This document shows, piece by piece, positions 18,501-24,351 of a stretch of 25,162 nucleotides of DNA; position 1 is the first letter of the stretch, and every line of letters begins with the position of its first letter. The translations under genes were made by a program, and so were the position numbers. The notes beneath the pieces were generated by a model. The model saw only the letters and a program-made list of their open reading frames with translations, made no database searches and was not told the DNA's origin. Source of the stretch: a virus. The stretch is taken from IMG/VR virus record IMGVR_UViG_3300047550_006977, positions 1 through 25,162 of that record. One strand, 5' to 3'.

Positions 18501-20225
18501 TGCAAGGCGGAGCAACCCGCGGCAAGGAGTGGAACAAGCAAGATCATAGATGCTATGGAGTCCGAGCTTACCGCTAGCATAACAAAAGCCGTATTAAGCA
18601 GAGTACAACATCAGGTAGCAAGGCCATTAGCAGATTCATATATAAACAATATCAAGAAAAACATTACCGAGGAATTAAAAAATATTCATGAGGATATACA
18701 GAGCAGTATTAGCGGTAAACCGAGAGTTTACGGCAATTGGGAGAACAGGCCCGATGGGGTAGGTAAGAGAATAGCCGATATATTCCGTATCAGGGATGAA
18801 AAAGGAGAATCGGCAAAGAGGTTACTGCAAACAGAAATAATAGAGCAGCGGCTTCTTTATGAAAGTATGGGAATAAATGCCAGAGGCATAGATACAAATT
18901 ATGTAATGGGTGATCTACTTGAGGGAGATTATGGTTTTGCCGAAACAGAAAAAAAAGATGAAACTGGGGGACAAAAACAACAGACCTCAGCTGACAAATC
19001 TTATGATTACTCATTGTTACTCGGTCAAAAGACCAATCAGGAACTAGTTCAGTTAAACAAACAGAGCATGGAGTATCTGAAATACTTTTTTGACGTATCG
19101 GAAGCAAAAACTCAAAAAGCAGAAGAAGTACGGGTTTATGATGTTACTAGATCAACAGCGCAGTCAAGTATGTTCTTCAGTAGCTTGCCAAGGGTCTCCT
19201 TTATACCTAAGGCTAATGCCTACACAGCGGGAAGCGGTCTTGCTCTAATGGAAATAGAACTAGGTATTGAAGGGGCTCTTACGGCTATTTATGGGGTAGC
19301 AAAGCTAGCCGGTAGAGCGATCCCAATAGTCGGTGCAGCAGGGCTTGCTTATAGTTATGGTCAGTCTGTTACTAACTATATCACAAATGCTCCAAAAGGT
19401 AGCTATCGCCCAGTTTTAGCTAATCAATTAGTTACCTCAGGAATGTTGATGTATGAAAATTTTGAGGACACTTTAGAGTTTACGGGCGGTGATGGTGGTA
19501 ATAATTATATTTCAATACCGCAATCAGAGCAGACCACTAAATTATCCGCTATTGACTTTAAAGTAATGGGAAGAGTTGATGGTCAAGAACATGCTGGTCT
19601 AGTTAACGCTTATTTCGATATTGATCCTAATGCTAACAAGCCGACAACCTTAAGTACTCCCATACCTTATCAACCAAAATCAATCCTGTTTACTCCTAAT
19701 GACGATCGTCTCTTAGAATGGAGCAAGTTGCCAGGGTTCACTCCTTCGATGGTCAAAACATGGCAGGAATCTTTCCCTGATCAAAGCCAGCTCCATGATA
19801 ATTTAGATATGAGCGTTCTTTATAAGAAGCTATATCCTGATTCAGTTGATAAGATAAATTCTCGTTATCCAATTAATGGCGATTTAGCAGGTCAGAAATA
19901 TCCTCTCTATAAGCTACCTGAAGATCTTCAAGTAAAATACCCAGATAGTGTCATGATCGATGAACGTGGTTTTGCAAGGTTTGAGCCTTATACCTATGTT
20001 GATGAATCTGGAAGAATCTACAAGGTAGAGCTTGATAGTATTACTGGTGATTACAAGGATACCAAAAGTGCAAATGAGGCCATGGGGATAGAAGATAAAC
20101 CAAAGGGTTATACTTGGCATCATTTAGAAGATGCTAAAACATTAATTTTAGTACCAGAAGATTTACATGATGCAATAAAACATACCGGGGGAAGAGCAGT
20201 AAATAAAACAATGATTAAAAAATGA
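9561..20225 (+). CDS. Giant modular toxin: Ulp1-like protease, helical repeats, SecA-like ATPase, WHH nuclease
   Basis: A 3554-residue protein. Residues about 95-235 form a Ulp1/C48-like cysteine protease: GNWHW (H154), YKDSKG (D173), Q203 and WGVECGIFALKN (C209), a family that removes ubiquitin-like modifiers in eukaryotes. About 300-1600 is helical, HEAT-like in places. About 1620-2200 is SecA-like: Walker A STGEGKST (1656-1663), VYGDVANFQYDVLR, Walker B VIVDEVDS (1759-1766), GMSGT (1966-1970), ATNLAGRGTD (2084-2093) and GRTSRQG (2125-2131). A TPR-like stretch follows at 2467-2525. Hydrophobic helices lie at about 2648-2668 and 3238-3266, then a repeated junction from A3350 and a C-terminal WHH nuclease with TWHHLED (3518-3524), LHDAIKH and HTGG (3541-3544). 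The nuclease plus a downstream SUKH gene marks a polymorphic toxin. No signal peptide is seen, and the ATG has no good Shine-Dalgarno. It is far larger than SecA (about 900 residues) and lacks its usual neighbours, so it is not the housekeeping translocase. Confidence 0.9.
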   Translation: MKVIVDSTELMGSADELEQNNTISSSSLKIDHSLQQESIDSDRKMFSTSRYYYDNKYWDSESLQVDVVKGITKQGLDFDLNRNAFNQKDNQSYCYQATDIKLIQNEIMKPFLGNFTIHEPIGDGRYVNRVLSALILSLDEHKPTLCIYNLGNWHWVSFAALKINDEVYVLYKDSKGRINKNFEKLITEIDEAARFITSTSCEQTWGVECGIFALKNMLIMAEQLQNSKEEFIKGFEEFIDFCSLELAQKLRAVDFAAEYVLSKYHEMNAADLHLSRLLQLRVQHNSEAGLIKQKLKEEEALKAFTIRALDAGEELTNTVNTITVEIATMWDTNPTDSNYLYGYRFAISDNLKPDRAEIFGIISAILEASPEVVNDKSIVFSAGHVSGIVKVQKAAINDQSITSIGIDRLLENLSVAPVSTKGTEVLRIMQNKAGILLERNIPSREITKPSNLIHHGLTSDESASTLLGKVVLLGKTQMVKYLAEHAHLQDMESIKSIDLIKDTYSDFLKKGFGYTKRFLTGIKQNYVFNDPNVAKDFAKLVQIDTKFRTKTAEELLNGEEWQSLGGVLSKQISPVVLKTKGLEHLDVKSNESEQVEKIPEYITLLKTKLYEFVSSLGQDEKDLLDSWWKNNKYNAPDKVVNFLIELLSKYYDSKDKKKIKASIFDIMIPILDAEERIVLTKESQTFLEHKLVTDRNNTKGYVPAILQRGYASNLQPDTVSSLIELLDYYNTQLLGGKDPDKFVHHINYATFLLAHNSSNLEDSLLYASTTGISRLLDTKYDILKDQLGNGLVRLTSCSLESGIKVDDLSICVLAKMASEERIDKDREVYHVDARVLTLEVLEKVLKNNHDITPQAVELLVDNLDVVDTSVVTSTLKVFSLIAKQNGYLPGNAIYAASWLVSADQKVVKQAAIDFLANVCSNSKYDYSSIIDPHLGPLLLEEVLNNNRQAAVLLKAILQAQVKGIGGLCLKYLGEDRYLEIEKIILAGSESYSLEAKCAATLLIRQAVLEHHDPVLPQELLQVLSAAADNVRSSDLNLRLYSIDALKVYFTHPGRQLGEELSYALTRCSGDDLSSVLDIFELKESKLPGVAVKFLAGLLVENADGDLRRRAFEILTRAPKDTFGEEILGILEIEEIAGNLTSIAASEGPDVISGLVKDLNVLSKLVSEGTHLTRSSLLALEGLLRGNIDEIVNCVTDLIEQIVSNKQEVPSGIIEKLIEQITVKPGSGSLLKTLSTVLEETEFSSKALLDGLEAVIGSRRDDEIENHEHASYILALLAKRGIPLGLGILTSLAGLANDYLDSRKIIENVLSAFDESLQNGGVLPIPATRVVAGHIGHQDRMLRDLALKCLKEIDLEEPGLKEELESNRELLLYTLKKQILEDSKDLLLEEIGLLIKAVTDNESCTLENLYAIKDFLRFVNKYGVLTDQLAAILALYDIKAEAEVDFNLLRGIVSRELLVKEVMEISGAAKELLPYMRKVTGNLGLGMEDQNADGENLVEVLKERFKSSSAINHHELNEILYQFAINSKFGSSKEKDLSRLLEEIEGLNEGNPEIARLLADNKLEDSYLRVVGIYGNRSKIIENDAVISTWEEGDIRSWARVAKNHPEKSSLEFIEETIAVIKQANKLFCGQDLRIVQIISLLAFFTGKEGGRLLQISTGEGKSTTAACLAIIKALGGAKVDIVTSSPILARRDAGEKASLFAMFGLSASHNCDKADNIEGFRGCYDGDIVYGDVANFQYDVLRHEYKGYGTRGKRVFECVIVDEVDSMLIDESGKIAMLASHLPGSEYVQFLYSSIWLRLNMVDSHLARIDNGWVFVDKPFEVEGGKIVFKGEEGNITRIDDINALRTGHLEDYINDLLSRDEVKIPEHLKQFVKLQIHSWIKNAITAKNLILEKDYVIIRSEKGYEVIAPVDYRNTGLIHTNTNWTNGLHQFLQIKHGLRLSCETLTTSFISNMEYFKRYGHNIYGMSGTLGSSDSQDLLKSTYGVELTFIPTYKEKQFLEIPAILTEGEEEWYNQIISGVKKQVEAGRAVLVINESIKVTQQIRALLLGQGYAAERIKIYSSSLNSENEAISGNIYSGDIILATNLAGRGTDIKTTSKLEKSGGLHVIVSFLPTNSRVEEQAFGRTSRQGNKGSGQIIANTEVALEALGYHNYPISNLGGFEGADKLKDLRNHVEEERLLQAKLYESSGIGLDDELFKIYSLCLSELKSGEKNQYKLQQLEELWGIKLKELKLLGFTREEERELKEIARQQGFKVLSVGDRVGSIYRAISLQLEHSITADELQGLALAYLLNDTDPSNIEAIKKVVGELDDIEILKTLSAALRRDIIVISNNGSKELHIKNTDSKGVIYLGLIAETKVHPGKWCSLEYLWDTGSIKGFKEINVSSSLFEISREDLCSSKVTEALKYLREKEVVEAEEHNRNLREAVLREFERFKNHVTAKYKEGYSIISNPAYMIKDAYNRMGVGNSYEKSISILKQAATLDPFFSFAAYYNLAYCTIRHGEMVCAKDSKAWTIYTNQALGYLIEVKNQIEQNLMPNLSVIQMLSEHQGQTPLMRQIIDKIALLKKQLEYIEKIIPTMTENVKGTNGRGQNADRSYIVIDNSDVKLLKELYDSSNAPLDEIGELNSLGIIHLYGVRVEELPVDWGNVILTTALGIGQVVVGCVCAMSGNIKWAATFIMNGFEDLIKAGNIASNEDFRWSEYGTEKAINYGVTLALAKIDSIVTKVGMFSNEATKKMAEQGAKHCITEVAKEIALRVAINKTVDAVFDQGIKNLAKEFNPQLERAVTKEVSECFSSPELRAKLEELLIMDAVKGNRNNQQKLHNSAMSALKQHGEELRAIITGLVNGLCGSHDPRVKIVGYLGKTLSIGDALMKINDLTDKVCRAFEEKADELVTEETDLARFICSKLGIRLNLSETREIVRKLEEAGIIKEGHLQAKQVLLKEGDARNPRLLKDSERSEVFKQNLGIHNDLIAESLWQLCKAEQPAARSGTSKIIDAMESELTASITKAVLSRVQHQVARPLADSYINNIKKNITEELKNIHEDIQSSISGKPRVYGNWENRPDGVGKRIADIFRIRDEKGESAKRLLQTEIIEQRLLYESMGINARGIDTNYVMGDLLEGDYGFAETEKKDETGGQKQQTSADKSYDYSLLLGQKTNQELVQLNKQSMEYLKYFFDVSEAKTQKAEEVRVYDVTRSTAQSSMFFSSLPRVSFIPKANAYTAGSGLALMEIELGIEGALTAIYGVAKLAGRAIPIVGAAGLAYSYGQSVTNYITNAPKGSYRPVLANQLVTSGMLMYENFEDTLEFTGGDGGNNYISIPQSEQTTKLSAIDFKVMGRVDGQEHAGLVNAYFDIDPNANKPTTLSTPIPYQPKSILFTPNDDRLLEWSKLPGFTPSMVKTWQESFPDQSQLHDNLDMSVLYKKLYPDSVDKINSRYPINGDLAGQKYPLYKLPEDLQVKYPDSVMIDERGFARFEPYTYVDESGRIYKVELDSITGDYKDTKSANEAMGIEDKPKGYTWHHLEDAKTLILVPEDLHDAIKHTGGRAVNKTMIKK
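19608..19745 (+). repeat. Junction repeat, copy in the giant toxin
   Basis: Codes A3350 onwards (AYFDIDPN, then STPIPYQPKSILFTP and a LPGFTP segment) just before the nuclease tip. Its first 89 bases (19608-19696) match 20827-20915 at 85 of 89 positions by hand alignment; similarity continues more weakly to about 19745. The repeat begins on a codon boundary in both genes. Confidence 0.9.
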
Positions 20226-20749
20226 TGAATGATATAGAAGTTATTGAATGTGAAAGACCAACAAATTTAGAAGAAATAGCTAAATTTGAGTCATTAATTA
20301 ATGCAAAGCTTCCAGAAGATTATAAACAGTTTTTGCTCAAGTATAATGGTGGTCATCCTGTTTATGACGGGTATAGATTGGTAAAGCCTATCAATGAAAA
20401 AACAAATGAAGCAGGTATTGACTGGTTTTACGCATTATATGATGGCGATGTTTGTAATATCAGCAAGCAATTTTATCGTTCTCGAGAAGAATTACCCGAG
20501 GAAGTAATACCAATAGGCTCTGATAGTGGTGGAAAAGTCTGTTTAGGAATAGCTGGCGAATACTATGGTCAAGTATATTATTGGACAACCAATTGGAGTT
20601 TTTGGAAAGAGGAAGATTTAAACTACTTATTTTTAATAGCAAATAGCTTTACTGAATTCGTCAATAAGCTTTTTGAGATTAAGGCCGATGGTAAAGGTAA
20701 TTTTATTAGAAGATACCAAGATGGAACAGTCACAGTAACTCCAGAATAA
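20222..20749 (+). CDS. SUKH (SMI1/KNR4) immunity protein
   Basis: A 175-residue soluble protein with the SUKH pattern: an N-terminal EIAKFESLINAKLPEDYKQF helix, then LLKYNGG, a PEEVIPIGSDSGGKVCLGI segment, a YYGQVYYW strand and a final LIANSFTEFVNKL helix. SUKH proteins are common immunity proteins for polymorphic toxins, including WHH and other HNH/EndoVII nucleases, and they bind and block the toxin tip. The start overlaps the toxin stop (ATGA at 20222-20225), so translation is coupled and toxin and antidote are made together. A second ATG follows immediately, so the first residue is uncertain. The protein probably acts in the cytoplasm of the producing cell and its kin. Confidence 0.92.
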   Translation: MMNDIEVIECERPTNLEEIAKFESLINAKLPEDYKQFLLKYNGGHPVYDGYRLVKPINEKTNEAGIDWFYALYDGDVCNISKQFYRSREELPEEVIPIGSDSGGKVCLGIAGEYYGQVYYWTTNWSFWKEEDLNYLFLIANSFTEFVNKLFEIKADGKGNFIRRYQDGTVTVTPE

Positions 20750-20763
20750 GGTTAGCTAGGATC

Positions 20764-21351
20764 ATGTTAAGAATTAGCGCACCATTTTTAGATGTTAATA
20801 ATCAAGGGGTTGGCAGTTTAACTAGTGCTTATTTCGATATTGATCCTAATGCAGGCAAGCCGACAATCTTAAGTACTCCCATACCTTATCAACCAAAATC
20901 AATCCTGTTTACTCCAGAGGACTCAGATAATTATTTAAAATGGAGTCAGTTGCCAGGCTTTACACCTCATGTTTTGGATCTCAAAGATTTACAGGAGGGG
21001 AGAGATATCCATGAACCCAATTGGAAAGATTTTATTCTTTATAATGATTATGAAATTGATCATTGGAATGTAAAGCCGGCAAGCGTTAAAGATGCACCTG
21101 AAGTTTACCAATCAGGTAAATTTGGGAAAATATACAAAGATCCAGAACAGACTGTTGGTAATAAGGATACGGCTAACCATGGTGGAGCTAGCCAAGGATT
21201 AACTCCTTCGAGTTATAAGTTATTTGTAGAACTAAAAGGACAATTTAAGTGGATAGCTGATGTTGATGCTACTGGTAAAGTAATAAAAGATAAACATAAA
21301 GGAGAAAAAGGAAGAAATATAGAAATAAAAGATTGTTGGAAGGTAAAGTAA
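20764..21351 (+). CDS. Orphan toxin tip: carrier junction plus a different C-terminal domain
   Basis: A 195-residue truncated toxin. Residues 22-70 repeat the junction found before the nuclease of the giant protein (AYFDIDPNAGKP, STPIPYQPKSILFTP, LPGFTP). After about residue 75 the sequence is unrelated: a linker rich in Asp, Lys and aromatic residues, then a compact basic C-terminal domain from about 125 containing NHGGASQG, SSYKLFVELKGQFKWIAD, DATGKVIKDKHKGEKG and ending in a Lys-rich tail. This looks like a small nuclease or RNase-like toxin with the conserved H, K and D residues such domains use, but I do not recognise a named family. A separate start (ATG at 20764, upstream CTAGGA) may allow independent expression or may simply be left over from the displaced carrier. 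It lies 14 bases after the SUKH gene. Confidence 0.75.
   Translation: MLRISAPFLDVNNQGVGSLTSAYFDIDPNAGKPTILSTPIPYQPKSILFTPEDSDNYLKWSQLPGFTPHVLDLKDLQEGRDIHEPNWKDFILYNDYEIDHWNVKPASVKDAPEVYQSGKFGKIYKDPEQTVGNKDTANHGGASQGLTPSSYKLFVELKGQFKWIADVDATGKVIKDKHKGEKGRNIEIKDCWKVK
20827..20967 (+). repeat. Junction repeat, copy in the orphan tip
   Basis: Second copy of the 19608-19745 repeat. The four differences in the first 89 bases are clustered (NANKP against NAGKP, and one ACC/ATC change). Both copies are in the same reading frame relative to their genes, so a crossover anywhere in the repeat would give an in-frame hybrid. Confidence 0.9.
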
Positions 21352-21352
21352 T

Positions 21353-21679
21353 ATGAGTGACGATTCAAAACATTGTTGTTTTAGTATGGACAATGCTTTA
21401 GACCCAGAAGAAATAAGAAGTTGGGGAGAATTATTAGAGTACGAACCAACTACAAGAAGCTATCATTTTCTTTTATATGAAAATAATAAATACTGTGGCA
21501 CAAGATATCAGTTAAAGTACTGTCCGTGGTGCGGTAAAAAATTACCTGAAGATTTATGTAATCAGTTTGAAGAAATAATGGAAAAAGAATACGGATTAAC
21601 AGTAAGTGAGGTCAATAGAGGGGTAGATATTCCAGAAGAATTTAAAACTGACGAGTGGTGGAAGAAACGTGGGTTATAG
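21353..21679 (+). CDS. Cys-rich small protein, candidate immunity protein for the orphan tip
   Basis: A 108-residue protein that starts one base after the orphan toxin stop, the usual immunity position. It contains C8 and C9, C48, a CPWC pair (C57, C60) followed by GKKLPEDL, and ends with the pattern DIPEEFKTDEWWKKRGL. The CPWCG..LP motif looks like a zinc-ribbon knuckle, and I recall similar small proteins of unknown function with a conserved EWWKxRG ending. It has no signal peptide or membrane segment. Immunity to the 20764-21351 toxin is inferred from position and size, because many immunity genes immediately follow their toxin. A simple regulator or metal-binding protein is the alternative. 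Confidence 0.65.
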   Translation: MSDDSKHCCFSMDNALDPEEIRSWGELLEYEPTTRSYHFLLYENNKYCGTRYQLKYCPWCGKKLPEDLCNQFEEIMEKEYGLTVSEVNRGVDIPEEFKTDEWWKKRGL

Positions 21680-21695
21680 GGGGGTCTAAGCGTAA

Positions 21696-22024
21696 ACCTC
21701 AGCCTTTTCCGAAATTGGCCCAGGATGGGAAAGTTTATTTTTAATAAATTGGCAGGTTTTAGAAATAGAATATTCCTCTGCAGTTGCTTCAAACAAAAGT
21801 AAATTTGATGATCGAGCATGGAAAGAAATTTGTAAAGCTGTATTAGAACTAGAAAACTTGGTCTTAAGTAAGCTCAGAACATTGGACCAGTGTTAAGAAT
21901 GAGGGGGTTTGGGACATCGGGATTAAAATTTGTTAATATTCGTCACGTTTATAAGATCAAATTGGAAAGTCTTGTTTTACCGCCACATAAAAATGACGGC
22001 GCGGAACTAAAAAAGAAAGATTAA
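21696..22024 (+). pseudogene. Decayed gene fragment between the toxin island and the HTTM gene
   Basis: An open stretch without a start runs from 21696 to the TAA at 21896 (66 codons). It reads like a real protein, with SEIGPGWESLFLINWQVLEI and DRAWKEICKAVLELENLV. Just after, a different frame opens at 21899 and codes FVNIRHVYKIKLESLVLPPH to a TAA ending at 22024. These look like parts of one broken gene separated by a frameshift. I do not recognise the family; position suggests a third toxin or immunity remnant. The remaining bases to 22157 belong to the duplicated upstream element and hold no gene. Confidence 0.4.
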
Positions 22025-22124
22025 GCTTGATTAACAGTAGGATTTGATTACCATTGGTCAATTATTAATACTATGGTTCATTTTTCAACAGAGATATCGG
22101 TCATACTAAATCAGATATTTTATT
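21893..22124 (+). repeat. Duplicated upstream element, copy A (before HTTM gene)
   Basis: Shares an identical 12-mer (TTAAGAATGAGG) at its left end, a hairpin block at 21980-22004, an ATTGGTCAATTAT...ACTATGGTTCAT block at 22053-22081 and an ATACTAAA-CAGATATTT block at 22103-22120 with copy B. The segment from hairpin to GGTTCAT is 102 bases in both copies. In the hairpin, C21981-G22001, G21982-C22000, C21983-G21999 and C21984-G21998 pair around a 13-base loop containing ATAAAAATG. A strong GGGGAG ribosome-binding site follows the element before the HTTM ATG. Confidence 0.6.
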
Positions 22125-22157
22125 CTAATAAAAACATAATTTGGGGAGTCAATAAGT

Positions 22158-23969
22158 ATGTTTAACTGTGTTACTCAAGAATGTAAGATTAAACTATTTC
22201 AATTTAATAACCTTATTTCTTCATGGCTTTTTAGAAGTGGAGGAAAATATAATGTAGCCATAACCAGAATGGCTATAGCTATAGCTTTATGGTTAACGAT
22301 TAGACATCATTCAAACTTTGATTCTGATTTATATTACAAGGAATGGATATCATTACAAAGTAGTTTAGGATGGGTACCAAAAGGCATAATTAAAATTTTT
22401 GATTTGCTTTATAGTGGCCCTCCTTCTGAGTTATTAGTAAAAAGCATATATATAACTGCGCATATTTCAATAATATGTATGTTTATTGGGCTCCTTATAC
22501 CTATATCCCAGGTTATAGCAGTTTTATCAGTCCTATTTATCGTTTCGTTACAAACTTCTTATGGACCATATTGGTCACATGCATATAACGTACAACTTTT
22601 AGCAGGTTTAGCCTTTATGTTTGCTAGATCTGCCGACGTTTTATCAGTTGATTATTTGATAAATAAATGGAGAAATAATAGCAATAAAGAACAGGGTAAT
22701 ATTTATTGGTGGCCAGTAATTTTTGCCGAATTAAGTGTTGCTTTATTTATGTTTGGAGCATTTTTTCAAAAATTCAGGGCCGGTGGTATTTATTGGGCAC
22801 TTTCGGATAATATTAGAAATTCTCTTGTTATTTCTTGGTTACAATATAGATCTGAACCTCCAAGTATTGTTATGTGGATCGTGCAAGATCCACTTATTTG
22901 GAAAACTGCTGGTATGCTTCAACTTTTTGCGCAATCAACCTCTATTTTAGCTGCATTTTTTTTACATAGACCTATTTTCCGTTTTATATTTGGTGGCCTT
23001 TTTTTCTTTATAGAAATCGTTGCTCTAGGACATGTTTTTGAATTCTGGCATCCATTTTGGATTCCTCTTTGTTTTATTTGTGTAGATTGGGAATATTTTT
23101 ATAAACTTCTTAGTTCTTTTAGATCAAAAAAGATAGATAACTATTCGTCTATCAATACAGCTCCCAATATATGCTTTTCCAGACGTTACAAGGTATCTGT
23201 TCTGTTATTTGGTACTATATTTTTTGGTTATTATATACTAACCCTTCTATTCAGTTTAGGACTAAAACACTTAAATTACCCATTCAGCACGATGGGTTTT
23301 TTTGCTGAAACTAGAGCAATAAAGCCTTATAATGAACATAAATACTTCCCTATTTATACAGGTCGTATAGATGTATATACTTCTGACGATCAGACCAAAC
23401 CGGTAGAAGTATGTTACAGAGAAGAATTAGATGATTATTTATTTAGAAAGTCTACTATCAAGGAGCTTGAAGAAATTGATAACTCAATGCAGAAAAGGCT
23501 AAAAAGAGGTATATACACTCGTTCAAGGGAAAGGCGCTGCGAGCATACTCTAGTCGAATTTAAAAAAATAATATACCGCTCTGGGTTCATGGCAGCTACT
23601 CCTTATCCTTCAAAACCAGATTTTGTTGATCTTCATATGGCTTATAGAGCGGTGAGAGACGATAAGGGTTTTAGGGCATTAATTTCAAAATTACACTGGG
23701 ATACAAAGAAAAAACAATATGTAATTAACATAGAGCACAAAGGATTTAAAAAACCATCTTTTGAGATTTTAGCAAGGTATAATATGAGAACGAATCCCCA
23801 AATTACTGAAATTGAAAAGCTACCAGGTTATTGGGAAAATGACAAATATTTTATAGAAAATAACAAAACAATTGATCGTGTTATTTTTTCTCTTATTAAA
23901 GTAAAAGACCAAGAATTAGGGATTGAAGAAACTTATTATGGACCAGACAACTTCCGAGATTATAGATAA
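22158..23969 (+). CDS. HTTM-domain (gamma-carboxylase-like) membrane protein
   Basis: A 603-residue protein. Residues about 30-340 form a multi-pass membrane domain of the HTTM/VKG_Carbox type: an amphipathic start, hydrophobic helices around 36-48, 93-131, 143-157 and 186-206, and others to about 345. Signature-like positions are WSHAYN (139-144) and FGAFFQKFRAGGIYW (199-213), where K205 aligns with the active-site lysine I recall in animal gamma-glutamyl carboxylase (IAGVKK.DADW). The C-terminal 200 residues are soluble, charged and not recognised. A GGGGAG ribosome-binding site precedes the ATG. The gene overlaps the DCC-family gene by 32 bases, a pairing often seen with HTTM proteins. Carboxylase activity in bacterial HTTM proteins is mostly unproven; the membrane assignment is firm. 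Confidence 0.85.
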   Translation: MFNCVTQECKIKLFQFNNLISSWLFRSGGKYNVAITRMAIAIALWLTIRHHSNFDSDLYYKEWISLQSSLGWVPKGIIKIFDLLYSGPPSELLVKSIYITAHISIICMFIGLLIPISQVIAVLSVLFIVSLQTSYGPYWSHAYNVQLLAGLAFMFARSADVLSVDYLINKWRNNSNKEQGNIYWWPVIFAELSVALFMFGAFFQKFRAGGIYWALSDNIRNSLVISWLQYRSEPPSIVMWIVQDPLIWKTAGMLQLFAQSTSILAAFFLHRPIFRFIFGGLFFFIEIVALGHVFEFWHPFWIPLCFICVDWEYFYKLLSSFRSKKIDNYSSINTAPNICFSRRYKVSVLLFGTIFFGYYILTLLFSLGLKHLNYPFSTMGFFAETRAIKPYNEHKYFPIYTGRIDVYTSDDQTKPVEVCYREELDDYLFRKSTIKELEEIDNSMQKRLKRGIYTRSRERRCEHTLVEFKKIIYRSGFMAATPYPSKPDFVDLHMAYRAVRDDKGFRALISKLHWDTKKKQYVINIEHKGFKKPSFEILARYNMRTNPQITEIEKLPGYWENDKYFIENNKTIDRVIFSLIKVKDQELGIEETYYGPDNFRDYR

Positions 23970-24351
23970 AGAAAAAGAGCATATTAATTATCTTCTATAT
24001 GATAAAGAATGCCCCTTTTGTCATTCTTATGTTCGTTATATAAGGCTTAAGGAATTAAATTCTAATATAGAACTCCTAAATGCTAGAAATAATAAAAACT
24101 TGGTCACAAAGTTTTATAAAAAAGGACTAGATATCAACAAAGGAATGATTTTAAATCTTGATGGAAATATTTATTTTGGTGCTCAAGCTATCCATATACT
24201 GGCTTTAATGTCTACATCAAGTAATTTATTTAATAGGATAAACAAGAAAATATTCCAACATCAAGTTCTAGCCAGCTTATTATATCCTGTATTAAGGTGT
24301 GGAAGAAATATAGTTTTACGTTTTATTGGAAAAAACCCTATAGAACTTTGA
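23938..24351 (+). CDS. DCC-family thiol-disulfide oxidoreductase-like protein
   Basis: A 137-residue protein with the DCC (DUF393) signature near its start: YDKECPFCHSYVRYIRLKE, with C25 and C28 as the redox pair, followed by a predicted thioredoxin-like region and the family segment KGMILNLDGNIYFGAQAI. The C-terminal half has helices with LLYPVLRCGRN, typical of this family. I choose the ATG at 23938; an in-frame TTG at 23923 would add five residues but has no advantage. The gene overlaps the HTTM gene, implying one transcript and coupled translation. Its partnership suggests a redox role for the membrane protein, for instance keeping a quinone or cysteine pair reduced, but the biochemical role of the pair is not established. 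Confidence 0.85.
   Translation: MDQTTSEIIDKEKEHINYLLYDKECPFCHSYVRYIRLKELNSNIELLNARNNKNLVTKFYKKGLDINKGMILNLDGNIYFGAQAIHILALMSTSSNLFNRINKKIFQHQVLASLLYPVLRCGRNIVLRFIGKNPIEL

Noticed and set aside
21680-22157. tRNA or other stable RNA gene in the gap
   Set aside because: No cloverleaf-like pairing or TTCGAATC-type T-arm sequence was seen; the content is explained by gene remnants and the duplicated element.
23923-23937. TTG start for the DCC-family gene
   Set aside because: The ATG at 23938 already gives the complete family domain; the TTG start has no better ribosome-binding site.
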